Shown here: positions 17,196 through 25,437 of the stretch, one piece after another
Layout: every line of letters begins with the position of its first letter
Position numbering within the stretch: the stretch's first letter is position 1
Source of the DNA: Cystobacter fuscus
GTDB lineage: Bacteria > Myxococcota > Myxococcia > Myxococcales > Myxococcaceae
NCBI RefSeq assembly: GCF_002305875.1
Contig: NZ_CP022098.1
Span: 3,720,001 to 3,784,000, forward strand
Length of the DNA stretch: 64,000 nucleotides
Direction of reading: 5' to 3'
The notes under the pieces: model-generated
Database searches by the model: none
Told to the model about the DNA's origin: nothing
Seen by the model: only the letters and a program-made list of their open reading frames with translations
Position numbers and translations under genes: made by a program

Positions 17196-17828
17196 GTGGC
17201 ACGAGATACGGGACCTCGCGGCAGGGCGTGCCGTCGGTTGGGGGTAGCGCTGTCGAACATCTCCGCGAAGGATCCGGACAAGGATCCGGTGTTGCGTCGG
17301 CCGTATCCCCCCGGGCAGCACGGGGCGGCGTCCAAGCCCTCGGTGAGCGACTTCGGGCGGCGGTTGCGCGAGAAGCAGAAGCTCAAGCTGTTCTACGGGC
17401 TGCTGGAGAGTCAGTGCCGCCGGGCGTTCCTGGAGGCGCGCCGCTCGCCGGGCAATACGGGCACGGTGTTGCTGCAACAGCTGGAGAGCCGCCTGGACGT
17501 GGTGCTGCTGCGCGCGGGGTTGGCGACGAGCATCCGCCAGGCGCGGCAGTTCGTGCGCCACGGCTACGTCCAGGTGGACGGGGTGCGCACGAACATCCCC
17601 AGCTTCCGGCTGCGGCCGGGCCATGAGGTGCGCTTCGGCCAGAACCACCGGGAGCTGCCGGTCGTGCGCAACAGCTTCGAGCGGATGAAGGGCCGGATCG
17701 TTCCGGCCCACCTCGCGGTGGTGGAGGAGGGGCGGGGCGTGCGCTACACGCGCGTGCCCGAGCGCGAGGAGATTCCCGTGGACGTCAACGTGCCTTTCAT
17801 CGTCGAGTTCTACGCGCAGCGCGCGTGA
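17196..17828 (+). CDS. rpsD: 30S ribosomal protein S4, zinc-ligand-deficient paralogue
   Basis: About 210 residues, full length: N-terminal S4 domain ([25 protein letters not shown]), the S4 RNA-binding fold ([34 protein letters not shown]) and the typical ending [11 protein letters not shown]4 nucleates 30S assembly at 16S rRNA. The start is GTG 17196, with gaggagg 7-8 bases upstream. The four-Cys zinc site of the ancestral form (Cys9, 12, 26, 31) is reduced to Cys12 only; the others are Gly9, Asp26 and Pro31. The gene stands alone, away from the ribosomal protein operons, behind a Fur/Zur-type palindrome. This marks it as a C-minus paralogue likely made in zinc shortage. The housekeeping copy should be elsewhere in the genome. 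Confidence 0.9.
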   Translation: MARDTGPRGRACRRLGVALSNISAKDPDKDPVLRRPYPPGQHGAASKPSVSDFGRRLREKQKLKLFYGLLESQCRRAFLEARRSPGNTGTVLLQQLESRLDVVLLRAGLATSIRQARQFVRHGYVQVDGVRTNIPSFRLRPGHEVRFGQNHRELPVVRNSFERMKGRIVPAHLAVVEEGRGVRYTRVPEREEIPVDVNVPFIVEFYAQRA

Positions 17829-17851
17829 GCGCCGGACGCTCGGGGGGAGCG

Positions 17852-18610
17852 TCAGGCGTCCCGGGGCGCGCCGGTGTCCGGCGAGGCGTAGTACGCGAGC
17901 ACCTCCCGGACGTGCTCGGGCCGCGTGTACACGTCGCCGCGGGGCCGCTCGATGAGCTCCTGGATGACGGCGGCGACCTCCTCGGCGCTCTGGGCTCCGG
18001 GAATGGCGCGCGAGTCGGGTCCCCCGCCGAGCGCGTTGTCGCCGAAGTCGGTGGCCACCGGGCCCGGGAGTACGGCGGACACGTGGATGCCGGGGAAGCG
18101 CTCGCGCACCTCCTGCCGGAGGTTGGCCGTGAGCGCGTTGAGGGCATGCTTGGCGGCGTTGTAGGCGGAGCGCTCGGCCACGTGGGGCACGCGCCCGAGC
18201 ATGGACGAGACGTTGATGAGGTGCCCCGTGCCGCGCTCCTGGAAGTGCGGCAGTACCGCCTGCATGCCGTAGAGCGCCGACTTGACGTTGACGCGCATCA
18301 TCTCGTCGAAGTCCTCGTCCGTGAGCGCGGAGACGGGCCGGGTGATGCCACGCCCGGCGTTGTTGACCCACACGTCCACGCGACCGAAGCGGGCGAGCGC
18401 CGCGTCGAGCACCCGCCGCACGTCCTCGCGCAGGGTGACATCCGCGGGCACGGCCAGTGCCTCGGAACCCGAGCAGGCGGCCACCCGCCGCAGTGCGGAC
18501 TCACGCCGCGCGGCGAGCACCACGCGGGCACCCCGGGCTCCCAGCACCTGGGCCAGGGCGGCGCCGATGCCCGCGCTCGCGCCGGTGATGACCACGACCT
18601 TCCCTTCCAC
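17852..18610 (-). CDS. Short-chain dehydrogenase/reductase (SDR)
   Basis: A classical SDR of about 252 residues: cofactor motif TGASAGIG (residues about 9-16), NNAGRG, active-site Ser in NVSSM, YNAAK (catalytic Tyr and Lys) and PGPVATDF. Arg residues after the second strand (AARRES) point to NADPH. The start is GTG 18610 with aaggag 7 bases upstream. The substrate is unknown. It converges with the S4 gene and diverges from the TldD-like gene. Confidence 0.9.
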   Translation of the reverse strand: MEGKVVVITGASAGIGAALAQVLGARGARVVLAARRESALRRVAACSGSEALAVPADVTLREDVRRVLDAALARFGRVDVWVNNAGRGITRPVSALTDEDFDEMMRVNVKSALYGMQAVLPHFQERGTGHLINVSSMLGRVPHVAERSAYNAAKHALNALTANLRQEVRERFPGIHVSAVLPGPVATDFGDNALGGGPDSRAIPGAQSAEEVAAVIQELIERPRGDVYTRPEHVREVLAYYASPDTGAPRDA

Positions 18611-18710
18611 GAGACGCTCCTTTCCGGAGCACGTTGCCTCTCCGGTCCGTACCTGGCGGGTCCTCTATCGCCTCGACCCCCCAGGAGGCCAGTCGGGATA
18701 GAGTCGCGGC

Positions 18711-20444
18711 GTGAAAACCCGAACCTCATCCGTGCTCGTGCTGTTCGCCAGCTCCGTCTTCCTCACCGCCGCCACGCCCGCGCCGGACGCGCGCGTGTCC
18801 CTGTTGGACGCGATGGAGGAGGAGCTTCAGCGCAACCAGCGCCAGCTCAAGCTGCAGAACCACGAGCCGCCGTACTTCATCAGCTACCAGCTCAAGGACA
18901 CGGAGCAGACGAGCCTCGTCGCCCGCTACGGCTCGCTCTTCCAGGACAACACCGCGCGCTACCGCCGGATGTACGTGGACACGCGCGTGGGCTCGTACGA
19001 GTTCGACAACTCGGGCCCCGAGGAATACACGTACTTCGTCGGAGGCGGACGCGGCACGAGCTACGTCGTCAACAAGGAAGGGCCGCTGGACGAATCGTCG
19101 CTGGCGCTGCGCACCGCGCTGTGGCTCGCCACGGACGAGAAGTACAAGGCCTCGCTCTCGCAGCTGCTCAAGAAGAAGGGGGAGAACGTCTACACGGTGG
19201 AGGATCCCAAGCAGCCGCCGTCCTTCTCCAAGGAGAAGCCGGTGCGCTCCATCCAGCCGCCGGTGGCCTTCCCCTTCGACCATGATCGCTGGGCGCGCGT
19301 GGCGCGCGAGCTGTCGGCGCGCTTCAAGGAGCACCCGGAGATCTTCGACTCGGAGGTGCGGGTGACGGCGGACAAGGTGGGCCGCTACTTCGTGTCCTCC
19401 GAGGGCAGCCGCATCCTCTCCGAGGAGGTGATGTATGGCGTGCACGTGACGGCGGTGACGCGCGCCGATGACGGGCAGCTCTTGGATGACTCGCGCAACT
19501 ACTACGCGCCCACCGAGGCGGGGCTGCCGGACGAGAAGACGCTGGAGGCGGCGGCCACGCGCATCGTCGAGGAGCTCAAGGCGCTGCGCAAGGCGCCGGT
19601 CATCGATCCGTACACGGGGCCGGCGATCCTCGCGGCCGAGGCGGCGGGGGTGCTCTTCCACGAGGCGGTGGGGCACCGGCTGGAGGGAGACCGGCAGGAT
19701 GGGGAAGGGGAGGGAAAGACGTTCCGGGGCCAGGTGGGCCGGCAGGTGCTGCCCACGTTCCTGAGCATCGTGGATGACCCGACGGTGCGCGCGCTTAAGG
19801 GCGAGCCCCTCAATGGCTTCTACGAGTACGACGAGGAGGGGGTGAAGGGGCAGCGCACGGTGCTGGTGGACAAGGGCGTGCTGCGCAACTACCTGCTGTC
19901 GCGTCGGCCCGTGGAGGGCTTCCTGCAATCCAACGGACACGGCCGCAGCCAGGGGACGGCCAAGCCGGTGGCGCGCATGGCCAACCTCATCGTCGAGTCC
20001 ACGAAGCAACTGGATGACGGGGAGCTCAAGAAGCAGCTCATCGCGGAGGCGAAGCGGCAGGCCAGGCCGTATGGCCTCATCATCCGGGACATCACCGGGG
20101 GCAATACCAACACGTCGAGCTATGGCTATCAGGCGTTCAAGGGCGTGCCGCGCATGGTGTTCCGGGTGGATGTGAAGACGGGCGAGGAGACGCTGGTGCG
20201 GGGGGTGGAAATCGTGGGCACACCGCTGTCGGCGGTCAATCGCATCATGGCGACGGGCCGCAAGCAGGGGGTGTTCAACGGCTTCTGTGGCGCGGAGAGC
20301 GGCAACGTGCCGGTGTCGACGGTGGCGCCGGCCATGCTGCTGCAGGAGATCGAGCTCCAGCGGGCCGAGGAGGGCAAGGATCGGCCGCCGCTCCTGCCGA
20401 GCCCCGCGCGGGGTGGTGGCACCACGAGCGGCGCGGCGAAGTAG
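18711..20444 (+). CDS. Exported TldD/PmbA-family metallopeptidase-like protein
   Basis: About 577 residues. Residues 1-22 look like a Sec signal peptide (MKTRTSSVLVLFASSVFLTA), unusual because Escherichia coli TldD/TldE are cytosolic. The core is TldD-like: the zinc motif HEAVGH (in VLFHEAVGHRLEGD), GQVGRQVLPTFLSIVDDPT, LLSRRPVEGF, and the C-terminal GGNTNTSSYGYQAFKG. TldD/TldE form a heterodimeric protease that trims modified peptides and antitoxins; here no TldE partner is adjacent. The protein ends in a Gly/Ser/Ala tail. The start is GTG 18711. It may act in the periplasm as a homo-oligomeric peptidase. Confidence 0.85.
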   Translation: MKTRTSSVLVLFASSVFLTAATPAPDARVSLLDAMEEELQRNQRQLKLQNHEPPYFISYQLKDTEQTSLVARYGSLFQDNTARYRRMYVDTRVGSYEFDNSGPEEYTYFVGGGRGTSYVVNKEGPLDESSLALRTALWLATDEKYKASLSQLLKKKGENVYTVEDPKQPPSFSKEKPVRSIQPPVAFPFDHDRWARVARELSARFKEHPEIFDSEVRVTADKVGRYFVSSEGSRILSEEVMYGVHVTAVTRADDGQLLDDSRNYYAPTEAGLPDEKTLEAAATRIVEELKALRKAPVIDPYTGPAILAAEAAGVLFHEAVGHRLEGDRQDGEGEGKTFRGQVGRQVLPTFLSIVDDPTVRALKGEPLNGFYEYDEEGVKGQRTVLVDKGVLRNYLLSRRPVEGFLQSNGHGRSQGTAKPVARMANLIVESTKQLDDGELKKQLIAEAKRQARPYGLIIRDITGGNTNTSSYGYQAFKGVPRMVFRVDVKTGEETLVRGVEIVGTPLSAVNRIMATGRKQGVFNGFCGAESGNVPVSTVAPAMLLQEIELQRAEEGKDRPPLLPSPARGGGTTSGAAK

Positions 20445-20581
20445 GTCGCGGGGCGGACAGGCTCAACCCCTGTTTGCCGGGTCCGTCCCGTGGTTGATAG
20501 GGATTGCAGGGGGTGGATGCCCATTCCTCCTGGTGACCGAGGTCCCAGGAGGACGGCTGTCATCACCTTCGTGCACTCCGC

Positions 20582-21685
20582 TTATTTGCTGCCCCCGAGA
20601 GGACGCTTCAGCGGCAGCACGTCGAACGGGAGGCTGAGGACCGCCTTGAAGTCCTGCACCTTGTCCGGCAGGGCACGCAGCGCCTCCCTGGTGAGCCCGC
20701 GCTCGGCGACGATGAAGACGACGGACTCGCCCTTGTAGTTGCCCGCGGCCACGCGCGCGATCCCCTTCATTCCGGTCAGGAGCCGCTGGGCCTCGGACAC
20801 CGCGCCCGTGAGCGCCGCCGAGACCTGCGGGTGGTTGGCGGCGTACTCGCTCAAGAACGTTCCCACGGCCTTGCCCGCGCTGAGCAGGGTCCGGGCATCC
20901 GGCGGTCGTGACGAGCGCGTGGGCGCGGAGCTCGCCGCGGAGGAGGTCGCGGGGCTTCTCGGAGGGGCGGCTTGCCCGAGCCGCTCCGCTGCCGCGGTCC
21001 TGAGTGGAGCGGTGGAGACGGGCGCGGCGGGCGCAGTGGGGGCGGCGGTCGCGGTGGTCGCAGAGCTGCTCGATGGAGCCGCCTCACCGGTCGGCTTCTT
21101 GAGCATGGACCCGTAGACGTTGCGCTTGGGGTCAGCCTTCGCTGCCTTCTGCATCTCGGCGGTGAGCCGCTGCTCCAAGGAGCGCTGCGGGTTTCCCCCG
21201 TGGGCCTGCTCACCCTCCGGCTCCGGCTTCTTGGCCGAGTTGAGCACGAGCTGCTCGTCCATCCGCGGCAGCGCGGCGCTCGCGGAAGGGGCGGTGGTGG
21301 AACTGGCGGCGCCGCCCGGCACGGACTTCTGCGCCTCGAGGGCGGGCTTGCGCGTCTGGGGCGTGTTCGGCCCCGGGATGAAGGCCTCGACGCTGCCCTT
21401 GCCCCCGTGTGACGCATCTTCCTCGGAGTTCGACTTGAACTCCTGGCGGTCCTGCCGGTACTCCTTGAGCTTGATCAGGGCCTCGTCGCCCGCGTCCCTC
21501 CTGTCCTCCCCCTCGAGAGGCCGCTCGTCTCCCTCGAGTTCGGCCTCCTCCATCTGCTGGGTGGCGTCGGTCTTGGAGGTCTTCCCCGCCGGAGACCGGC
21601 CCCGGGCCCTGTCCGTCCGTTGTGGACCTTTCGACGAGCCGGGCAGGCGAGGAGCTCCATGCGGGGGGCGGTTTGTTTTGATCAC
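20582..21685 (-). CDS. Hypothetical low-complexity protein
   Basis: About 367 residues, no recognised domain, no signal peptide or membrane segment. The first 270 residues are low-complexity and charged or Ala/Ser/Pro/Thr-rich (for example ATTATAAPTAPAAPVSTAP), probably disordered. The last about 95 residues look folded (LLSAGKAVGTFLSEYAANHP, then VVFIVAERGLTREALRALPD). The start is taken as GTG 21685, with no good Shine-Dalgarno; ATG 21553 is an alternative. It is divergent from the small zinc-finger gene and heads a group of similarly built proteins (to 25.3 kb), which could be secreted or regulatory. No function is assigned. Confidence 0.6.
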   Translation of the reverse strand: MIKTNRPPHGAPRLPGSSKGPQRTDRARGRSPAGKTSKTDATQQMEEAELEGDERPLEGEDRRDAGDEALIKLKEYRQDRQEFKSNSEEDASHGGKGSVEAFIPGPNTPQTRKPALEAQKSVPGGAASSTTAPSASAALPRMDEQLVLNSAKKPEPEGEQAHGGNPQRSLEQRLTAEMQKAAKADPKRNVYGSMLKKPTGEAAPSSSSATTATAAPTAPAAPVSTAPLRTAAAERLGQAAPPRSPATSSAASSAPTRSSRPPDARTLLSAGKAVGTFLSEYAANHPQVSAALTGAVSEAQRLLTGMKGIARVAAGNYKGESVVFIVAERGLTREALRALPDKVQDFKAVLSLPFDVLPLKRPLGGSK

Positions 21686-21710
21686 AGTACGTGCTATTTA
21701 TCAGACCCCC

Positions 21711-21935
21711 ATGAGTGGAAGCTACGGAGTTAGTGAGTTCGATTATGGTCAGTGCCCCTGCACGGGGAATTACGAGCACCGGCTGATCGAGGTGGATGTG
21801 GTCGTGGAGCAGCGCAACGTGGTGCTCACGAACATTCCGCAAGGGGAGTGCCCCCTGTGCGGTTCCCAGGTCTACAAGATGCAGATCATGGAGCGCATCG
21901 AGACCTTGATGGCGACCGCGGAGCGCTCTTCCTGA
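21711..21935 (+). CDS. Small YgiT-type zinc-finger protein
   Basis: About 74 residues. Two Cys pairs (QCPCTGNY and ECPLCGS) bracket about 30 residues, the arrangement of YgiT/MqsA-type zinc ribbons (N-terminal half of some antitoxins). Here no helix-turn-helix follows; the C-terminus is a short helix (MQIMERIETLMATAERSS). The start is ATG 21711, 25 bp from the divergent gene's start. No toxin gene is adjacent, so an antitoxin role is not supported; it may be a stand-alone zinc-ribbon protein. Confidence 0.65.
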   Translation: MSGSYGVSEFDYGQCPCTGNYEHRLIEVDVVVEQRNVVLTNIPQGECPLCGSQVYKMQIMERIETLMATAERSS

Positions 21936-22084
21936 GTGACGCGGGGGGCCGTGCCGGGTCGCCGATCAATCGACGGCCCAGCGCGACACTCGCTGTTTCT
22001 TGGAAGTCGAGACGGCACGGTTCTCATTCCTTGTGACTTGGATTGAGACCGCCTCTATCACTGGCATGAGTGCCCCATGGGTTT

Positions 22085-23170
22085 TCAGTGGGGATCCGTG
22101 ATGACGACGGAGACGCCCGTGTCGGCGTATCGCCCCGCCTTCGTCCGCTGGTTCAGCTGGCCGGGATTGTCGTGGTTCTGCCCCGTGGCGGGATCCATGA
22201 CGGTGCCATCCGGGCGCTCCAGGACGTAGCGCAACCGGTTGGGGGCGGGCTCGGGCCCGGTCGGGTGGGGGACGAAAATGACCATGCGGAGCCTGCGTTG
22301 ATGGGGGCCGAGTGGCTCTTCGGGTCCGTTCTGGAGGTGAATCCTCATGGAGCGTATCTCCTCCATGATTCCCCCGCCGAACATCGCGACCAGGCTCGAG
22401 TCGATTGGGGGAACCACGTGCAGGTGGCCATCCAATTCCAGCCGGCGTATCGCTTCGATGAACCAGGTGGGGACTGACTCCCCTTCCGCCTGGAGGTCCC
22501 GCTCAGGGGGGATCCGGTTGATGAACTGAAACAAGAGACGCTCGGCTTGCGCGGGCTCGGTGTCGATCGGACAGCCATTCCAGAGCCTGGTACGTCCCAA
22601 CTCCATCGCGGCACACAGCAGACCCGTCGCGCCACAGGAATGGGTGAACTCCTCTTGTTTGGCGATGCCGAGGCGATAGGCCTGAGAGGACTTGGCGCGC
22701 GAAGGACCGCTCGGCGCTGGATTCCTCCCGACGTCGTCATAGAACGAGCCTCCGTGGCGAGGCCGCAGCGGGACGTAGGCTCTGGGCGGAGGCATGAGCT
22801 TGACGGGGTCCCGCTTGGGCCGCTCGCTGTACCTGTCACGGAACCGGAAAGGGCGTGGAGGCGCTGGCGGAGGGGGTGGAGCGCCCGCCTGCGGAGGTGG
22901 ATGGCCCGCCTGCGGAGGTGGATGGCCCGCCGGAGGGGCAGGAGGAGGCGGGTTGACAGCCGGGGCCGGGTCGGGCCTGTGACCCGCGCTCAGTGGATTC
23001 TTGGATGATGAGAATTCAGAGTGGCTCGTGTAGCCCGGACGGCGTTGGGGGGGGGGCTGGACCGGCTCACGTGGCGGGTGGGCTTGTTCCTGGGGGCTCG
23101 GCGCTCCCGTAGCGGGGTCGCTCGACGGGTTGGCGGGAGGAGGTGGCGAGCGCCCGTCTCTGTTGGACAT
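22085..23170 (-). CDS. Pro-rich protein with papain-like/C39-like C-terminal domain
   Basis: About 361 residues. Residues 1-135 are extremely Pro-rich (repeats of PPPQAGHP) and presumably disordered. Residues about 165-361 resemble a small cysteine-peptidase fold: EEFTHSCGATGLLCAAMELG places Cys179 at the start of a hydrophobic helix, as in C39/papain-like enzymes, and the late strand pair RYVLERPDGTVMDPATG matches the usual '(H)yvlv..dG...DP..G' segment with Asp326. The position where the catalytic His is expected holds Arg (LRYVLE), so the protein may be inactive or use another His (His251, His302). No signal peptide. It may be an effector or toxin; unproven. Confidence 0.6.
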   Translation of the reverse strand: MSNRDGRSPPPPANPSSDPATGAPSPQEQAHPPREPVQPPPQRRPGYTSHSEFSSSKNPLSAGHRPDPAPAVNPPPPAPPAGHPPPQAGHPPPQAGAPPPPPAPPRPFRFRDRYSERPKRDPVKLMPPPRAYVPLRPRHGGSFYDDVGRNPAPSGPSRAKSSQAYRLGIAKQEEFTHSCGATGLLCAAMELGRTRLWNGCPIDTEPAQAERLLFQFINRIPPERDLQAEGESVPTWFIEAIRRLELDGHLHVVPPIDSSLVAMFGGGIMEEIRSMRIHLQNGPEEPLGPHQRRLRMVIFVPHPTGPEPAPNRLRYVLERPDGTVMDPATGQNHDNPGQLNQRTKAGRYADTGVSVVITDPH

Positions 23171-23327
23171 GGGAAGTCCGCCTTTCTGCGGCGACCATAG
23201 CTTGAATCACGACTCGGGGAGAGCAGTCGTGAGCGCGGGTGAGGCAACCTGGGGCTGGACTCGGCGATAATGGAGACGGGACCTGTCCTCCGTGCAGGAG
23301 GGTGAGGTGATCCCTCCAGGAGGCGCC

Positions 23328-23699
23328 ATGTCTACCATCTCCGGTCCGACCGGTCCCCGCGTGCCCACCCAGACTCCGTCCACGACACGGCAGGTCTCGG
23401 GGACGAGCTTCCTCTCGCGCGTGCAGGCGAGCACCAGCGGCGCGGCGGCCCTGTCGAAGCCGGGCAATGCTCCCCTCGTCTCTGGCCGCGAGATCGTCTC
23501 GAAGGCCGTCGCCTCCGCCCAGCAGACGGTGAAGTCCGGTTCCGCTCAAGGGACGGGGAGCGCCGCGGAGGCGGATCCCGCGCTCGATCAGCGGCAAGCC
23601 CTCCAGGAGATGTCGCGCGCGTTTCTGATGGGCAGCATCCAGTCCACCTTCGCGGGAGTCGCCCAGGCGGGCTCCATCCGTCCCGATCTGGAGGACTGA
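23328..23699 (+). CDS. Small hypothetical protein
   Basis: About 123 residues. The start is ATG 23328 with aggagg 4-5 bases upstream. The N-terminal 55 residues are Ser/Thr/Pro/Gly-rich. The C-terminal half is predicted helical (GREIVSKAVASAQQTVKSG; QALQEMSRAFLMGSIQSTFAGVAQ). No Cys, no signal, no membrane segment. It is flanked by genes with similarly low-complexity N-termini. The compositional style (disordered start, short helical end) is seen in some secretion-system rod or substrate proteins, but I see no specific motif, so no function is given. Confidence 0.6.
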   Translation: MSTISGPTGPRVPTQTPSTTRQVSGTSFLSRVQASTSGAAALSKPGNAPLVSGREIVSKAVASAQQTVKSGSAQGTGSAAEADPALDQRQALQEMSRAFLMGSIQSTFAGVAQAGSIRPDLED

Positions 23700-23801
23700 G
23701 GGCGCGGGAACGGCGGGGCGCGCTCCTCCCAGCACGATGCGAGTCGCCCTTCGCAAGCATGTGGGCTCTCGGACAGCGAGAAGGGCGCGAGTGGATGGGG
23801 G

Positions 23802-25334
23802 TTACTTCTTCAGCTCGAGCATCTGGGAGTGCAGGAAGAACTTGACGGTATCGAGGTTGTTGTCATGCATGCCCGCCAGCTTGCGTGCCTCGGCCATCCA
23901 GGCGTTGAGATGGGGTCCGTTGGCGGCCTCCTTGAAGACGACCTGATGCGTGTCGTCCAGGGCCTGGCGTAGCTCCGTATCGGACGGGGGTGGAGGCCTG
24001 GCGCCAGGGGCGGGGAGCGGCTTGCCACGCAGCAAGCCGTGCAGGGCGAACTTGACGGCGTTGAAGTCGTTCTTGAGCTGGCTCGCCAGCTCACCTGCCT
24101 TGGCCATCCAGGTGTCGACCCGGGTCCCGCTGGCGCTCTTGCCGAAGACGAGCGTGTGCGCCTCGTCCAGCGCCTGGCGCAACTTGTCCTTGGACAGCGG
24201 CGCGGCGGTCTCGCCGGCGGGCGGGGCGAGCATGCCAATCATCAAGGCGTGCAGGGCGAGCTGGATGACCTTGAAGTTGTTGTGGTGTTGGCTCGCCAGC
24301 CCCTGTGCCTGCGCCATCAAGTCGTTGGCGCTGGTGCCGCTGGCGTTCATGCCGAAGGCGAGCTGGTGCGCATCGTCCACGGCCCGGCGCAGATTCGTGT
24401 TGGACATGGGCGCGGGCGGCGCGCTCGGCTTGACGGTGGCCAGCTTGCCGAACAGCTGGTTCTGCATGGACTGCCTGGCGTGGTTGTTCACGGCGTAGGA
24501 GAGGGGATCTCCGATGCTCATCCCAGAGGAGAAGGCGCCCGGGGACATCGCGCTGTTGAGAATCTGGGATTGCAAGGCCGTCTGGGCGTAGGAGTTGGCG
24601 CCACTGGTCTTGTTGTGTGTGATTTTCTGACCCGTCTTCTCGGAGAGTATCTCGGCGTGCAGGGTGTATTTGATGTCGCTGAAGTCGTTGCCCTCGCTCG
24701 CGAGTTGCTTCGCTCGAGCCATCAGGGCCTCGGCCTTGGGTCCACTGGGCTTGCCGCCGTGGACGAGCTCGTACGCTTCGTCCAGGGCCTTGCGCAATCC
24801 CGCGTCGCCCTGTGTGTGGGACGTGGGGCTGGAGGGGGCCGACGTGCCCTGGGTCTGGGCGAACATCTCGGAGTGCAGGCCGTATTTGACGGCGTCGAAG
24901 TCGTTGCCGTGCTCGCTCGCGAGCTGACGCGCCCGTGCCATCCAGTCGTCCACCTGGGAGCCACTGGCCTTGCCCCCGTGGATGAGCTCGTGTGCCGCGT
25001 CCAGGGCCTGCCGCAGCTCGTCGTCGCCCATCGCACTGGCCTGGGCCGAGGCGTGTCCTGGCGGAGGGGGCGTGACGAAGTTCTTCGCTTTCGCCGAGGC
25101 ATTGCGTCGCACCGGGGCGCCGAAGTTGCTCTGGAAGCGGGCTTCTCTGCCGGCCTTGCCCGGCTGCGCGGCGGCTGGGGGAGTGGAGTGCGTGGCCTGG
25201 GGGGTGGTGGTGGGCGCCGCCTCACGCGCCTTCATCTCCTGCCCTGATACCGAAGGTGGCTTCTGTCCGATGCGAATGGGGGGCACGCGATAGTCTAACC
25301 CGAGACGCCTCGAATGGACAGGCGGGGCGGCCAT
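23802..25334 (-). CDS. Protein with five copies of an unrecognised ~55-residue helical repeat
   Basis: About 510 residues. After a Pro/Ala/Gln-rich N-terminus (1-100), five repeats lie at residues about 104-158, 177-230, 312-366, 382-436 and 452-506. The consensus is 'LRQALDxAHxLxxGxxASG' followed by 'WMAxAxxLASxxxNDFxxVKxxLHxxM'. Each unit looks like three short helices with invariant Leu, His and Asn-Phe positions. A central linker (about 231-310) separates units 2 and 3. No signal or membrane segment. I do not recognise the family. The start is ATG 25334, with gaggag directly before it; a second ATG at residue 34 is possible. It may be a scaffold or ligand-binding repeat protein. Confidence 0.72.
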   Translation of the reverse strand: MAAPPVHSRRLGLDYRVPPIRIGQKPPSVSGQEMKAREAAPTTTPQATHSTPPAAAQPGKAGREARFQSNFGAPVRRNASAKAKNFVTPPPPGHASAQASAMGDDELRQALDAAHELIHGGKASGSQVDDWMARARQLASEHGNDFDAVKYGLHSEMFAQTQGTSAPSSPTSHTQGDAGLRKALDEAYELVHGGKPSGPKAEALMARAKQLASEGNDFSDIKYTLHAEILSEKTGQKITHNKTSGANSYAQTALQSQILNSAMSPGAFSSGMSIGDPLSYAVNNHARQSMQNQLFGKLATVKPSAPPAPMSNTNLRRAVDDAHQLAFGMNASGTSANDLMAQAQGLASQHHNNFKVIQLALHALMIGMLAPPAGETAAPLSKDKLRQALDEAHTLVFGKSASGTRVDTWMAKAGELASQLKNDFNAVKFALHGLLRGKPLPAPGARPPPPSDTELRQALDDTHQVVFKEAANGPHLNAWMAEARKLAGMHDNNLDTVKFFLHSQMLELKK

Positions 25335-25437
25335 CTCCTCGCTCGAGGAGTGGCGCTGGCATGCCTGCCGGCGCGCCGCGCCCCCGTTCCTCGTATTCGA
25401 AGAAAATGGACCTGGGCCGTTCGCGTGGCTTCAGCGT

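Noticed and set aside
21711..21935. A toxin-antitoxin call for the YgiT-type zinc ribbon
   Set aside because: No HTH domain follows the zinc ribbon and no toxin gene is adjacent.
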